The notes under the pieces: model-generated | The model's database searches: none | What the model was told of the DNA's origin: nothing | What the model saw: the letters and a program-made list of their open reading frames with translations, nothing else | Made by a program: the position numbers and the translations under genes | Shown: positions 52,662-63,500 of the stretch, piece by piece | Layout of the letters: each line of letters starts with the position of its first letter | Position numbering within the stretch: position 1 is the first letter of the stretch | NCBI GenBank assembly: GCA_015256945.1 | Contig: JABZLB010000012.1 | Coordinates: 4,490 to 68,489 of the forward strand | Direction: 5' to 3' | Origin: Prevotellaceae bacterium | Lineage (GTDB): Bacteria; Bacteroidota; Bacteroidia; Bacteroidales; Bacteroidaceae | DNA length: 64,000 nt

Positions 52662-55313
52662 ATGTATAAAAGTCATAAAAACCTGTTTGAAACCTGTTGC
52701 AAAATGCTCGTCACGGCTGGTATGCTGTGGGCAGGAGGCAGCACCTCGGCACAGCAAATTACGCGCATGCGCTGCGAATATGGCGTGCGTTCGCTGTGTA
52801 TTGATGCAGCCTCGCCGCGCCTGACGTGGAATATCCAGTCGGCAAAGCCCTTGCAACAAAGTAAATATCGTGTTGTGGTTGGTACCGATTCGCTGCAGCT
52901 TGCCAGCGGTAACGGTACGTCTGTGGTGTGGGATTCGGGCGTAATTACATCAGATATTTCGCGCGCCGTTTGCCGTGATGCCGGCCTGCAATCGTTTAAA
53001 CGCTACTTTTGGCGCGTGACGGTGTGGGACGGTCGCGGCCGAAAGATTGAATCTTCCATAGAGCCTTTCGAGACCGCACTGATGAATCAGGCCGACTGGC
53101 ACGCCGTATGGATTACCGATTCACGCCACCGCGACTTCGAGCCTGCGCCCATGTTCCGCAAGGTGTTCAACATCGACGGCCATCGTATCAAGCGCGCAAG
53201 GTTCTATTACAGCGCAGCCGCCTATGGCGCATTTAAGCTGAACGGGCGTGCCGTTTCGGCCGATTTGCTGAACCCCGGTTACACCCACTACGACCGTCGC
53301 AACCTGTATAGCGTGTATGATGTTACGCCGATGCTGCACGGTGGCACCAATGTCATTACGGCCGTGTTGGGTAACGGTTTCTACAACGCGATAGGAAAGG
53401 TAGCCACCTGGAGCTTCGACGTGGCACGATGGCGCAACCGTGCCCGTATGACCTGCCTGCTGTGTGTTGAGTTTGACAACGGCAAGGTGCAGGAAATTTG
53501 CTCTGACGACACGTGGAAAACGTCGACAGGACCTTATCTTGTCAACAATATTTACGCCGGAGACAAATACGATTCGCGCCTCGAAAAAACAGGATGGGAG
53601 CAACCTTCCTACGACGACAGCAGCTGGCAACGCGCTATGGTGGTAGCGGCTCCGTCGCCGTTGATGACCGCTCAAAAAATGCCGGCCATACAAATAAGCC
53701 GGCGTTTTAAGGCCACAAGTATGCAATCGTGGGGCGATACCGTTTTTGTATATTCCTTTCCCCAGAATATTTCGGGCTTCTGCAAGCTGAAAGTGCAGGG
53801 CCCTTCAGGCACAAAGCTCACGCTTCAGCATGGCGAAATGAAACGCAGCGACGGCCGTTTGGAAATGCGAAACATAGCTTGTTACTACTCGCCTATGCCG
53901 GATAAGGAGTTCCAGACCGACACATACATCCTTAATGGCAGCCGGCAAGAACTCGAGCCTATGTTCTGCTATCACGGCTTCCAGTATGTCGAGGTACACA
54001 GTTCGCGCCCCATTCATCTGACAAAAGAGAGCCTCACGGCCGAGTTTTTCCATACCGGTGTGCAGCGTACCGGCCATTTTGAGTGCTCGAACGAGCTGTT
54101 GAACAAAATATCCGACGCCACCATCGCATCGTATTTATCCAATTTAATGAGCATCCCTACCGACTGTCCGCAACGCGAAAAGAACGGCTGGACGGCCGAT
54201 GCACATATGAGTATGGATGTGGCACTGATGAATTTTGACGGCGTTCAGTTTTATGAGAAGTGGCTTGATGACATATCAGACAATCAGAATGACTCGGGAC
54301 GTATATCAGGTATCGTGCCTTCGCCCGACTGGGGATATGATGATTGGATAGGCCCTGTGTGGGCATCGGTGATGTTTGGCGTGCCACAGAAGCTGTATGA
54401 CTATTATGGAGACACACGCCCCATTGAAAAAATGTGGCCCGTTTGTGAAAAATATCTCAACTATTTAAAGCGCAGAGAGAACGCCGACAAAACAGTGACA
54501 TACGGCATTGGCGACTGGGTAGCCTATAAAACCATTACGCCAACCGACTACACTACGACGTGTTTTTATTACTTCGACAACAAAACCATGGCCCGGTTTG
54601 CCCGTATTCTGGGTAAGGATGCAACGCCTTATGAACAGAAAGCGGAGTATTTGCAGAAGCTCATTATGCAGAAATATTTCGACCCTGCGCGCGGTGTCTT
54701 CTCGAATGGCTCGCAGGCAGCACAGGGTGTTGCACTGTATTTGGGAATTGTTCCCGACGAGCAGGCACAGCGTGTAGCCGACAACCTGAGCAGGATGATT
54801 GCCGAAAATGGCGATGCCCTCGATTGTGGCATGCTCGGAAGTAAGACTATTCTGCGCGTATTGTGCGACTACGGGCATGCCGATCAGGCTTATCGTCTGG
54901 CATCACGCAGCGAGTCACCCTCATGGGGTAGCTGGATAAAGCGCGGTCTTACCACGCTTCCCGAAACGTGGGTATTGTCGCCGGCGTTCCGCGACGCGTC
55001 GTTGAATCACATTTTCCTCGGCGATGTGCAGGCATGGATGTATCAGTATCTGGCCGGAATTATGTACGATACACAGTGTCCCGGCTTCAAACACGTGTTG
55101 CTTCAGCCCCGTTTTGTAAAGGGCCTTGACGGTGCAAAGGCCGAGTATAACTCGCCGGCAGGCCTAATCAAATCGGCGTGGAAGCGCAAGGGCAACAGCA
55201 TTATTCTTGATGTAGAACTGCCTGCAAACATATCGGCTACACTGATAACAGACGGTAAAAAGCAAGAGCTTACGGGCGGACACCATCGTATAAAGTTGGC
55301 CGCCGGCAAATAA
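52662..55313 (+). CDS. GH78 alpha-L-rhamnosidase
   Basis: An 883-residue protein with a signal region (TCCKMLVTAGMLWAGGSTSA). Domain order is typical of GH78: N-terminal Fn3-like and beta domains (WNIQSAKPLQQSKYRVVVGT, YSAAAYGAFKLNGRAVSADL, NPGYTHYDRRNLYSVYDVT), a beta domain with FPQNISGFCKLKVQGPSG, the (alpha/alpha)6 barrel, and a C-terminal beta domain (HVLLQPRFVKGLDGAKAEYN). The GH78 signature is DCPQREKNGWTADAH with D501, E506 and D513 in the canonical positions, and the general base is the Glu of TTLPETW (about E768). It removes terminal alpha-L-rhamnose, or a similarly configured sugar, from the glycan. No rhamnose-catabolic genes are visible in the window. It is 36 bases after LacI and 22 bases before GH2. 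Confidence 0.9.
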   Translation: MYKSHKNLFETCCKMLVTAGMLWAGGSTSAQQITRMRCEYGVRSLCIDAASPRLTWNIQSAKPLQQSKYRVVVGTDSLQLASGNGTSVVWDSGVITSDISRAVCRDAGLQSFKRYFWRVTVWDGRGRKIESSIEPFETALMNQADWHAVWITDSRHRDFEPAPMFRKVFNIDGHRIKRARFYYSAAAYGAFKLNGRAVSADLLNPGYTHYDRRNLYSVYDVTPMLHGGTNVITAVLGNGFYNAIGKVATWSFDVARWRNRARMTCLLCVEFDNGKVQEICSDDTWKTSTGPYLVNNIYAGDKYDSRLEKTGWEQPSYDDSSWQRAMVVAAPSPLMTAQKMPAIQISRRFKATSMQSWGDTVFVYSFPQNISGFCKLKVQGPSGTKLTLQHGEMKRSDGRLEMRNIACYYSPMPDKEFQTDTYILNGSRQELEPMFCYHGFQYVEVHSSRPIHLTKESLTAEFFHTGVQRTGHFECSNELLNKISDATIASYLSNLMSIPTDCPQREKNGWTADAHMSMDVALMNFDGVQFYEKWLDDISDNQNDSGRISGIVPSPDWGYDDWIGPVWASVMFGVPQKLYDYYGDTRPIEKMWPVCEKYLNYLKRRENADKTVTYGIGDWVAYKTITPTDYTTTCFYYFDNKTMARFARILGKDATPYEQKAEYLQKLIMQKYFDPARGVFSNGSQAAQGVALYLGIVPDEQAQRVADNLSRMIAENGDALDCGMLGSKTILRVLCDYGHADQAYRLASRSESPSWGSWIKRGLTTLPETWVLSPAFRDASLNHIFLGDVQAWMYQYLAGIMYDTQCPGFKHVLLQPRFVKGLDGAKAEYNSPAGLIKSAWKRKGNSIILDVELPANISATLITDGKKQELTGGHHRIKLAAGK

Positions 55314-55335
55314 AAACCTAAGAATTAAACCTGAC

Positions 55336-57750
55336 ATGCGTTTTATAAAGATTATTTTGGCCGGGCTTTTATGGGCTTCAGTCATTACCGCAATGATGGC
55401 CTCAGGGCAGCGTTCCTACACGCTGAACGGGCAGTGGCAGCTGTCTTTCTGGAAACAACCGGCGAAAGTCGTGCGCTCGCCCGAAGCCATGCTGCACGTA
55501 AACAGCAAGACCATCAATGCCACCGTACCGGGAAATGTAGAACTCGACCTGCAAAAGGCCGGGCTAATAGCCAACCCCATGGTGGGCAATAACGTAAACA
55601 GCCTGCGCCAATGGGAAGGAAACCAGTGGTGTTACAGCAGGCATTTCGCTACGCCAGCGCTGAATGATGGCGAACGTTTGCAGCTGTGGTTTGGCGGAAT
55701 TGACTGTTTAGCCGACGTGTGGCTGAATGGAAAGCATATCGGTTCGGCCGAAAACATGATGATTGAACACGCCTTTGACGTGACCGATGCTGTGAAACCG
55801 GCTGGTGCCGACAACGTGCTTCAGGTTATTTTGCGCTCACCAGTGCTCGAGGCACAGCAACATTTGCTGGGCACTTTCAGCATAGGCGGCTTTGCTTCAG
55901 AGGAATCAGCGTATACCCGCAAAGCACCACACATGTTCGGCTGGGACATAATGCCCCGCCTTGTAAGTGCCGGTTTATGGCGAAACGTAGAGTTGCGCGT
56001 CATCAATCCCGTCTGTTTTCGCGATGTTCACTATTATGTAAGCGAGATAGATACCGCTACGCGCAACGTACAATTGTTTGCTGATGTGCAGCTGTCAATG
56101 CCCATGGAAAAGTTCGACCACGTCACGGCGCGCCTTACATTGAGCCGTCATGGCAAGGTGGTTTATACGTTGGAGAAACCCGTTGTAACGCAAGCCTTCC
56201 GCTGTATGTGGAGCCTTGACCACGCCGAATTGTGGTGGCCGCGAGGTTATGGCGGGCAAGCGTTGTATGAAGCACGGGCCGAACTGGTTGATGAAACGGG
56301 CCGCGTGCTGGCCGATAACAGCCAGAAGATAGGACTTCGTACGGTTAAACTCGACCTCAATGATATGAATACGGCCGAGAAGCCCGGTCGTTTCCGCTTT
56401 ATTGTAAACGGTGAACCCATCTTCATTCACGGTACAAACTGGGTGCCTTTGGACGCCCTGCACAGCAGAGACACACTGCATGTAGACAAGATGATGGACA
56501 TGGTGGCCGACCTTAACATCAATATGATTCGGTGTTGGGGAGGAAATGTGTATGAGGATACCCACTTCTTTGACCGCTGCGACGAGCTTGGCGTGCTGGT
56601 TTGGCAGGATTTTGCCATGGGCTGTAACTTCTATCCGCAGCGCGACGACTTTGCGAAGGCTGTTGAAGAAGAGGTGCAAAGCGTGGTGTTGAAGCTGCGC
56701 AACCATGCCTCTCTGGCCCTGTGGTCGGGCAATAATGAGGACGATATGATAGCCTACCAGACGTTGCGCCATTTCCATTTCGACCCCAATCGCGACCGAA
56801 TAAGTCGTGAGATAATACCGAGGGTGCTGTACGAGTTCGACTTTACGCGCCCCTATCTGCCCAGTTCACCCTATTATAGTGAGAACGTTTACCGCCATGG
56901 CGGAGGCGATAACCTGCTTCCCGAGAACCATTTGTGGGGCCCCCGCGGATACTATAAAGACTCGTTCTACCGCGATGCCACTGCCGTTTTCTGCAGTGAA
57001 ATAGGTTATCACGGATGCCCGGGGGTGGAAAGTCTGCAGAAAATGTTCAGCAAGGACAGTGTTTACCCATGGAAACGCGGCTTCGAATGGAACGACGAGT
57101 GGGTAACCAAGTCGGTAAGACGCTATGCCGTATGGGGTAAAACCTACGACCGTAACAACTTAATGCTGAACCAGATTAAAAGCGTTTTCGGCGATATACC
57201 TCGTAAATTGGACGACTTTGTGATGGCTTCGCAAAGCGTTCAGGCCGAAGCCATGAAGTATTTTCTGGAGATGTGGCGCGGTCAGAAGTTTGAAAACAAG
57301 AGCGGTATCATCTGGTGGAACCTGCGAGATGGCTGGCCACTGTTGTCGGATGCTGTTGTTGACTATTACTTTAACAAAAAGCGCGCCTACTATTACCTGC
57401 GTGAAGCCGAGCGCGATGTGTGCCTGTTTGTGAACGATGCCACCGATGGTTCATTGGTTTTAAAGGCTGTAAACGATACCCGCAGGGAAGCAAAAGGCAG
57501 TGTTACCGTTACCGACGTAGAGAGCGGACGCCAGGTTTACCAGGGCAATTTTACCATTCCGCGTAACGGTAAGGCCACTGTTACGCAGCTTACAGCCCCA
57601 CAGGGGCAGGGCGTATACCTTATTATATATAAGGTGGACGGCCGAACGTATGGCAATCATTATCTGTATGGCAAGCCCCCTTACCGCTTAAACAGCTACC
57701 GTAAGTGGATGGAGAAGACCCGGCTATATAATAATACAAGTGAAAAATAA
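55336..57750 (+). CDS. GH2 beta-mannosidase-like exo-glycosidase
   Basis: An 804-residue exported protein (MRFIKIILAGLLWASVITAM then MASG). Its layout is that of GH2 beta-mannosidases: sugar-binding N-terminal domain (LNGQWQLSFWKQP, TVPGNVELDLQKAGLIANP, CYSRHFATP, FGGIDCLADVWLNGKHIGSA), an Ig-like domain (LDHAELWWPRGYGGQALYEA), and the barrel (FIHGTNWVPLDAL, NMIRCWGGNVYED, GVLVWQDFAMGCNFYP). The acid/base is the Glu of LWSGNNEDD (E468) and the nucleophile the Glu of FCSEIGYHG (E555). Ordinary substrates are beta-D-mannosides. In this operon, next to a heptose-phosphate isomerase, it could instead act on beta-linked manno-configured heptose; this is inference. It lies 24 bases before the kinase gene. 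Confidence 0.88.
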   Translation: MRFIKIILAGLLWASVITAMMASGQRSYTLNGQWQLSFWKQPAKVVRSPEAMLHVNSKTINATVPGNVELDLQKAGLIANPMVGNNVNSLRQWEGNQWCYSRHFATPALNDGERLQLWFGGIDCLADVWLNGKHIGSAENMMIEHAFDVTDAVKPAGADNVLQVILRSPVLEAQQHLLGTFSIGGFASEESAYTRKAPHMFGWDIMPRLVSAGLWRNVELRVINPVCFRDVHYYVSEIDTATRNVQLFADVQLSMPMEKFDHVTARLTLSRHGKVVYTLEKPVVTQAFRCMWSLDHAELWWPRGYGGQALYEARAELVDETGRVLADNSQKIGLRTVKLDLNDMNTAEKPGRFRFIVNGEPIFIHGTNWVPLDALHSRDTLHVDKMMDMVADLNINMIRCWGGNVYEDTHFFDRCDELGVLVWQDFAMGCNFYPQRDDFAKAVEEEVQSVVLKLRNHASLALWSGNNEDDMIAYQTLRHFHFDPNRDRISREIIPRVLYEFDFTRPYLPSSPYYSENVYRHGGGDNLLPENHLWGPRGYYKDSFYRDATAVFCSEIGYHGCPGVESLQKMFSKDSVYPWKRGFEWNDEWVTKSVRRYAVWGKTYDRNNLMLNQIKSVFGDIPRKLDDFVMASQSVQAEAMKYFLEMWRGQKFENKSGIIWWNLRDGWPLLSDAVVDYYFNKKRAYYYLREAERDVCLFVNDATDGSLVLKAVNDTRREAKGSVTVTDVESGRQVYQGNFTIPRNGKATVTQLTAPQGQGVYLIIYKVDGRTYGNHYLYGKPPYRLNSYRKWMEKTRLYNNTSEK

Positions 57751-57774
57751 CAATTTATTAAAATACTGACGCAT

Positions 57775-58734
57775 ATGAAAGAAAACCTGATAGGTATAGA
57801 TATTGGCGGCACTAAGTGCGCCGTGTCTTACGGTTGTAGAGAAAACGACAAGCTTACAGTGGTTGATAAAGATCGCTTTGCGACAACCAACGTGAACGAA
57901 ACCATCGACCACATTTGCCAAAGTGTGGCTGCAATGCTTAAAAAACACGGGTTAACACCTGAGAATACCCGGGGAATCGGCATATCATGTGGCGGTCCGC
58001 TGTCGAGCACAAAAGGCATAATCATGTCGCCTCCCAACCTTATCGGGTGGGATAATATACCCATTGTGAAGATTATAGAAGACTTAACGCACATCCCTGT
58101 GCACCTTCAGAACGATGCCAATGCCTGTGCTCTGGCCGAATATAAGTTTGGAGCAGGTCGCGGTTCGCGTCATATGGTGTTCCTTACATTGGGTACAGGT
58201 TTGGGCGCAGGCATTGTTATCGACGGCAAACTGTACAGTGGGGCCAACGATAATGCAGGTGAAGTAGGTCACATCAGGCTGGCAGAGTTCGGTCCTGTGG
58301 GCTATGGCAAGCGCGGATCGTTTGAGGGATTCACAAGCGGCGGGGGCATAGCGCAGATAGCTTGCACGCTTGTGAAGGAGCAATGGCAGCAGGGAAACAA
58401 GGTGTCATGGTGTGAATTGGACGGTCTTGACAAAATAACCACGCAGCTTGTAGCCCGTCAGGCATCGGCCGGTGACGCGGTAGCGAAGCATGCTTTCGAC
58501 ATAGCTGCCGAATATTTAGGGCGTGGAGTATCGATTATTATAGACACGCTGAACCCCGAAGTAATTGTTATTGGCAGCATATTTACCCGTTGCGAACATC
58601 TGTTAAGAGAAGGAATGCAGCGCGTTATCGACCGCGAGGCCCTGCCTTGTGCAAGTAAGGTTTGTGAAGTAAGGACGGCAGAGCTTGACGAACAGATAGG
58701 CGACTTTGCCGCATTATCGGTTGCAGGAATGTAA
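57775..58734 (+). CDS. ROK-family sugar kinase, zinc-motif-less type
   Basis: A 319-residue cytoplasmic protein. The ATP-binding motif IGIDIGGTKCAV is at residues 6-17, the catalytic Asp is in HLQNDANACALAEY (D114), and LTLGTGLGAGIVIDGKLYSG follows. The ROK zinc site normally reads GH....C.CG..GC.E; here it is GHIRLAEFGPVGYGKRGSFE, where all three cysteines are replaced (V, Y and S) while the His and Glu remain. ROK kinases phosphorylate the terminal hydroxyl of aldoses such as glucose, mannose, GlcNAc or ManNAc. It is 18 bases upstream of gmhA and the three genes kinase, gmhA and transporter are tightly spaced, so the natural reading is that its product feeds GmhA, which would make it a heptose 7-kinase. 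The substrate is inferred, not seen. Confidence 0.85.
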   Translation: MKENLIGIDIGGTKCAVSYGCRENDKLTVVDKDRFATTNVNETIDHICQSVAAMLKKHGLTPENTRGIGISCGGPLSSTKGIIMSPPNLIGWDNIPIVKIIEDLTHIPVHLQNDANACALAEYKFGAGRGSRHMVFLTLGTGLGAGIVIDGKLYSGANDNAGEVGHIRLAEFGPVGYGKRGSFEGFTSGGGIAQIACTLVKEQWQQGNKVSWCELDGLDKITTQLVARQASAGDAVAKHAFDIAAEYLGRGVSIIIDTLNPEVIVIGSIFTRCEHLLREGMQRVIDREALPCASKVCEVRTAELDEQIGDFAALSVAGM

Positions 58735-58752
58735 ATGAAAAGATATAGGGTA

Positions 58753-59337
58753 ATGGAAAATATCATTAAAGCAAGTTTACAGGAGGCTCATGAAGAGCTG
58801 ACATCGTTTATGGCAAACGAGAATAACATCGCCGCCATAGCCACAGCAGGCCGAATCATGGCCGAAACACTGAAGCAGGGTGGCAAGATAATAAGCTGTG
58901 GCAACGGAGGCTCACTTTGCGATGCCACCCACTTTGCCGAAGAACTAACGGGTCGTTACCGTCATAACAGGCGTCCTCTGCCTGCCATAGCCATTAACGA
59001 TGCGGCTTATATGACCTGTGTGGGCAACGATTTTTCGTTCGAAGACATATACGGTCGCTACGTCGAAGGCGTGGGAAAGGCCGGCGATACCTTGCTGGCC
59101 ATCAGCACAAGTGGTAATTCTGAAAATATTTTGCGGGCCGTAAAGGCAGCCCATGAAAAAGAAATAAAAGTGGTTGCACTTACTTCTGAAGGCGAAAATA
59201 AGCTGTCGGCAGCTGCCGATATAGCCGTTTGCGCGCCCCGTTCAGCCTTTTCCGACCGCATCCAGGAGATACATATTAAAGTAATTCACATCCTTATTCA
59301 ACTCATAGAAGCCGAATTACAAGTGGAGAAATCATAA
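58753..59337 (+). CDS. gmhA: Sedoheptulose-7-phosphate isomerase, GmhA type (SIS domain)
   Basis: About 194 residues from the ATG at 58753, which aligns with the start of known GmhA; an ATG at 58735 would add six residues. The match to GmhA is strong along the full length: SCGNGGSLCDATHFAEELTG, YMTCVGNDFSFEDIYGRYVE, LLAISTSGNSENILRAVKAA and SDRIQEIHIKVIHILIQLIE. The active-site residues of E. coli GmhA (H61, E65, Q172, H180) correspond to H60, E64, Q171 and H179, all kept. The enzyme interconverts sedoheptulose 7-phosphate and D-glycero-D-manno-heptose 7-phosphate, normally as the first step of ADP-heptose synthesis. No other heptose-synthesis gene (hldE, gmhB, hldD) is here; it sits instead between a sugar kinase and a sugar importer, which points to the reverse, catabolic direction. 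Confidence 0.92.
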   Translation: MENIIKASLQEAHEELTSFMANENNIAAIATAGRIMAETLKQGGKIISCGNGGSLCDATHFAEELTGRYRHNRRPLPAIAINDAAYMTCVGNDFSFEDIYGRYVEGVGKAGDTLLAISTSGNSENILRAVKAAHEKEIKVVALTSEGENKLSAAADIAVCAPRSAFSDRIQEIHIKVIHILIQLIEAELQVEKS

Positions 59338-59349
59338 AAAACAGAAGAA

Positions 59350-60528
59350 ATGGAAAACGTTAAACATACATCATTTTCGTTGATGCGAATCCTGCCCATT
59401 ATGTTCGGATTCTTCGTTATGGGCTTTGTCGATATTATTGGTATGGCTAATAACTACGTAAAACAAGACTTTTCAGACCTTACTGACTCCGTAGCCAACC
59501 TTATTTCGTTGTCATGTTTCGTATGGTTTTTCCTGTGCGCTATACCCACGAGCATGCTGATGAACCGTATAGGACGCAAGAAAGTGGTTGCCTTAAGCTT
59601 CTGCGTAACGGTGCTTGCCATGATAGTGCCGTTGCTTGATTATAGTTTTGCCACCATGCTTGTTACCTTTTCGCTGGTAGGTATAGGGAATACCATTCTG
59701 CAGGTAGCCCTGAATCCGCTGGTAACGAACGTAGTTTCGCCAAAACAATTAACCGGAACGCTTACCCTTGGACAATTTGTAAAGGCCGTAAGTTCTTTCC
59801 TCGGCCCTATCATTGTAGCCTGGGCAGCCGGCACCATTTACGGCTGGAAGTTTATCTTTATTTTTTATGCCGTAACGTCGTTGCTGGCTTTTGTATGGCT
59901 CTGGCTGACGCCTGTTCCCGGAGAAACCGGCGAAAAGCAGGAGGTTTCGTTTGCTCAAACCCTGTCGTTACTGAAAGATCCCTATATCCTCGCTTTCTTT
60001 TTGGGCATCGTAGTATTGGTGGGAGTGGATGTAAGTATTAACATGACGTTCCCCAAATTAATCATGGAACGCTGCGGATTATCGTTGCAGGATGCCGGGA
60101 TAAGCAACAGCGTCTACTTCTTTGCCCGTACGGTGGGAGCCTTTGTAGGCGGTATTCTGCTGATGAAGATAGCCGAAGTACGTTTCTATACCATCAGTAT
60201 ATGGACGGCATTAGTGGGGCTGATACTGTTGGTTATCAGCAAAAACATGGCCATGTTCTATGTAAGCATTGTAGTTTTCGGATTGGGTTATGCCAACTTG
60301 TTCTCCATTATTTTCTCCCTTTCCATGAAACACATGCCCAGCAGGGCCAATGATGTATCAGCTTTGCTTATTGTAGGCCTGGTAGGCGGCGGTGTTCTTC
60401 CACCTTTATTGGGACTTTTTACCGATGGTTTTAAAACACAGGTAGCTGCGGTTTTCGCTCTCGTTCTTATTTGGGTATATATGTTCTGGCTCATGAAACG
60501 GGTAAAAACAGTCAGCTCCGTCGGGTAA
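59350..60528 (+). CDS. MFS sugar transporter (FucP/FGHS-like)
   Basis: A 392-residue inner-membrane protein with about twelve hydrophobic segments. It begins LMRILPIMFGFFVMGFVDII, and has MLMNRIGRKKVVAL (a typical MFS A-motif variant after helix 2), LVGIGNTILQVALNPLVTNV after helix 4, and WAAGTIYGWKFIFIFYAVTS. NTILQVALNP and the opening GFFVMGFVD resemble the fucose/glucose/galactose:proton symporter group, so it is likely to import a monosaccharide or small sugar. It is 12 bases after gmhA and 43 before SusC. In the catabolic model it brings the free sugar across the inner membrane for the ROK kinase. Confidence 0.85.
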   Translation: MENVKHTSFSLMRILPIMFGFFVMGFVDIIGMANNYVKQDFSDLTDSVANLISLSCFVWFFLCAIPTSMLMNRIGRKKVVALSFCVTVLAMIVPLLDYSFATMLVTFSLVGIGNTILQVALNPLVTNVVSPKQLTGTLTLGQFVKAVSSFLGPIIVAWAAGTIYGWKFIFIFYAVTSLLAFVWLWLTPVPGETGEKQEVSFAQTLSLLKDPYILAFFLGIVVLVGVDVSINMTFPKLIMERCGLSLQDAGISNSVYFFARTVGAFVGGILLMKIAEVRFYTISIWTALVGLILLVISKNMAMFYVSIVVFGLGYANLFSIIFSLSMKHMPSRANDVSALLIVGLVGGGVLPPLLGLFTDGFKTQVAAVFALVLIWVYMFWLMKRVKTVSSVG

Positions 60529-60571
60529 ATCATATCATTATTACAGCGTAACAATCTAAAATTTAAATACT

Positions 60572-63500
60572 ATGAATGTCAAGAGTTTGATGATAATATC
60601 CTGCATGGCTGTTATGACGAACAGCAATGTATATGCTGGTCGAACCAGAATTGATGTCTCAGAAGCCGTTCGAACTGCCGTTGCAGTTGACCGGCAGTTG
60701 CCTCAACAGCAGGGCAAACAGTCGCAGGGTCGCGTAATCGACGAGCAGGGCAATCCCATTATAGGGGCTACTGTTACCCAGAAAGGAACGAATAACCGCG
60801 CCGTTACCGATGTCGATGGCTACTTTACATTGCAGGCGCCCGCCAGGTCAACGCTGGTAGTTTCGTACGTGGGCTACGAAACGAGCGAGGTAAAAGCGGG
60901 CCGTCATATCAGTGTGGTGCTGAAAGAGAGCGACAATTTGCTCAACGAGGTGGTGGCCGTAGGCTACGGTGTGCAGAAAGTAGGAACGGTAACGGGTTCG
61001 GTTTCTCAAATCAAGACCGACAAAATAACCGTTGCTCCCATCGGCAATGTGACGAATGCGCTCGGCGGTCAGCTCCCGGGGTTGATTACAAAACAGGAGT
61101 CAGGCATTCCCGGACAAGACGATTCGCAACTGTATATTCGCTATTTCAATGCACCTTTAATTATAGTTGACGGTGTCGAAGCATCGTTGTCGGCTCTGGA
61201 TCCCAGCCAAATTGAGAGCATTTCCATATTGAAAGACGGTGCCGCATCAATATATGGTGCCCGCGCCGGCAACGGTGTTATCCTTGTTACTACCAAGCGA
61301 GGCGCTGCCGGAAAGATGCGCGTTGATGCCAATGCCAGCTTTTCGTGGCAGGGATCGTCGCATATTATCAAGCCGGCAACGTCGGCACAGCGTGCACAAT
61401 ATTTAAACGACGTGTGGATTTACGGAGGTAATAATCCTGCCGGAGCACCCTATACGGCCGAAGAAATTGAGCTTTTTAAGAAGGGAACTGACCCTCATTA
61501 TCTTAACACCGACTGGTTTGGAGCCAGCGTTCGTTCCCATGCGCCCATGCAAAATCATAATGTAAGTGTGTCGGGCGGAACGGATAAGCTGAAATATTAC
61601 AGCTATATCGGCTACGGACGACAGGAAACTCTACTCCGGAAACACGGCGGACGCTACGAGCATTTAAACATCATGACCAATGTTGATGCTGAGATTGCGC
61701 CACGCCTTACAGCATCAATCGACCTGAAATATTACAAGCAGCAACGACTTTATCCGGCGGCATGCGACGGCATGGCAACCCCCGACAACTTCTGGCGTGA
61801 CATGATTTATGCGGCCGATCCGCAATATCCGCTCTCACTTCCCGACGAAAACAAGCTGGCTTATGCAGGTATTACCTACGGAAGCCCAATCTTTGGGACG
61901 AACACAGAGCTAAGTGGTTATCAGAACTTAAAGAAGAATATGACCGTTGTCCACGGTGTGTTGAAGTACGATTCAAAGTATGTTCAAGGGCTCAATGCGC
62001 GTGCATCGGTTACCTATTCTCACACCGAGGACGGCAGTAAAGTGTTTAAAAAGCAGCAGTCTTTTTACACATACAACGCCGATACTGGCGAATACACGTT
62101 CTCTCGTAAGTCGCAAGACCCCATGCACATGGGCATGTCCAATTCGGATAACAACCATACCAACATGCAGTTGTCGCTGAATTACAACCGAACGTTTAAC
62201 GAAGCCCATACCCTTAGCGCCCAGGCCATTTACGAATATGACCTGTTTCGCAACTCGGGATTTAGTGGAAGCCGCGAAGGTTTCAAGTCGTACGTCCTCG
62301 ATGAGTTCTTTGCAGGCGACCCCACAACGTCGTATGTTTCTTCCAATTCGGCTGCCGTGGGCCGTATTAGCTGGATTGGACGTCTGAACTATAACTTCAA
62401 AGACCGCTATCTTTTCGAAGGCATCCTCCGTGCTGATGCCTCTTCACGCTATGCAAAAGGCAGCAGGTGGGGCTATTTTCCCAGCGTTTCGGTGGGATGG
62501 AATGTGGCTAACGAGCCTTTCATGAAACCGCTGAAGGCTGTTGAATTGCTCAAGCTCAGACTGAGTTATGGTGCTTCGGGCGACGATGGCGTAGCCAATT
62601 TTGCCTTCCTTACGGGTTATTCGTACGACAATTCCTATACCTTTGGCAACACGCTTACCTCTGGTCTTTTGCCTACCGGACTGCCTAATCCCGGCCTGAC
62701 ATGGGAACGCATGGCCATCACCAACTTAGGTATCGACTACGGATTGTGGGGCCGAAAGCTCTACGGTAGCTTTGATATGTTCCGCCGCCGCCGCAAAGGC
62801 ATCCCGGGACAACGCTCTGCTTCTGTTCCCTCTACGTTTGGAGCCAACCTGCCTGTCGAAAATTTGAACAGCATAAATACCGACGGATTCGAGTTCAGTG
62901 TGGGCACAGCCGGCAAGGTCAGCGGTTTTCTGTATGATGTAAGTGCCAATATTTCGTATGCAAGGGCAAAGTGGGCCAAGTATGATGAGGCCAATTATAC
63001 CGACCCCGATCAGGAGCGTCTATACCGCATGCAGGGCAATTATACCGACCGTCGTATCGGCTATGTGTTCGACGGACTGTTTACTTCGCAGGAAGAAATA
63101 AATAATTGGCATTGCACATACGACGCCCTGAACAATGATAACAGCAAGCTTCGTCCCGGCGATGCAAAATATAAGGACCTCAATGGCGACGGTGTCATCA
63201 ACTGGCGTGACCAGACTGTCATTGGAAAAAGCACGTGTCCTCACTGGATGTACGGCATCAACTTCAAACTGTCGTATAAGAACTTCGACCTTCAGGGCCT
63301 GTTACAGGGTGCATGGGGCTACACAACCTATGTAGTTTTAGATGGTTGCGAAACCGAGTTGAAATATAAAAGCATGTGGCGTGAAGACAATAACGACCCG
63401 TGGGCATACACTCCTCGTCCGGGCGGTACAGCCACAGTTAACTGGCTTTATTCCGATTACCGCAACCATAACACCTCTTATCTTCGCCTCCGCAACGTGG

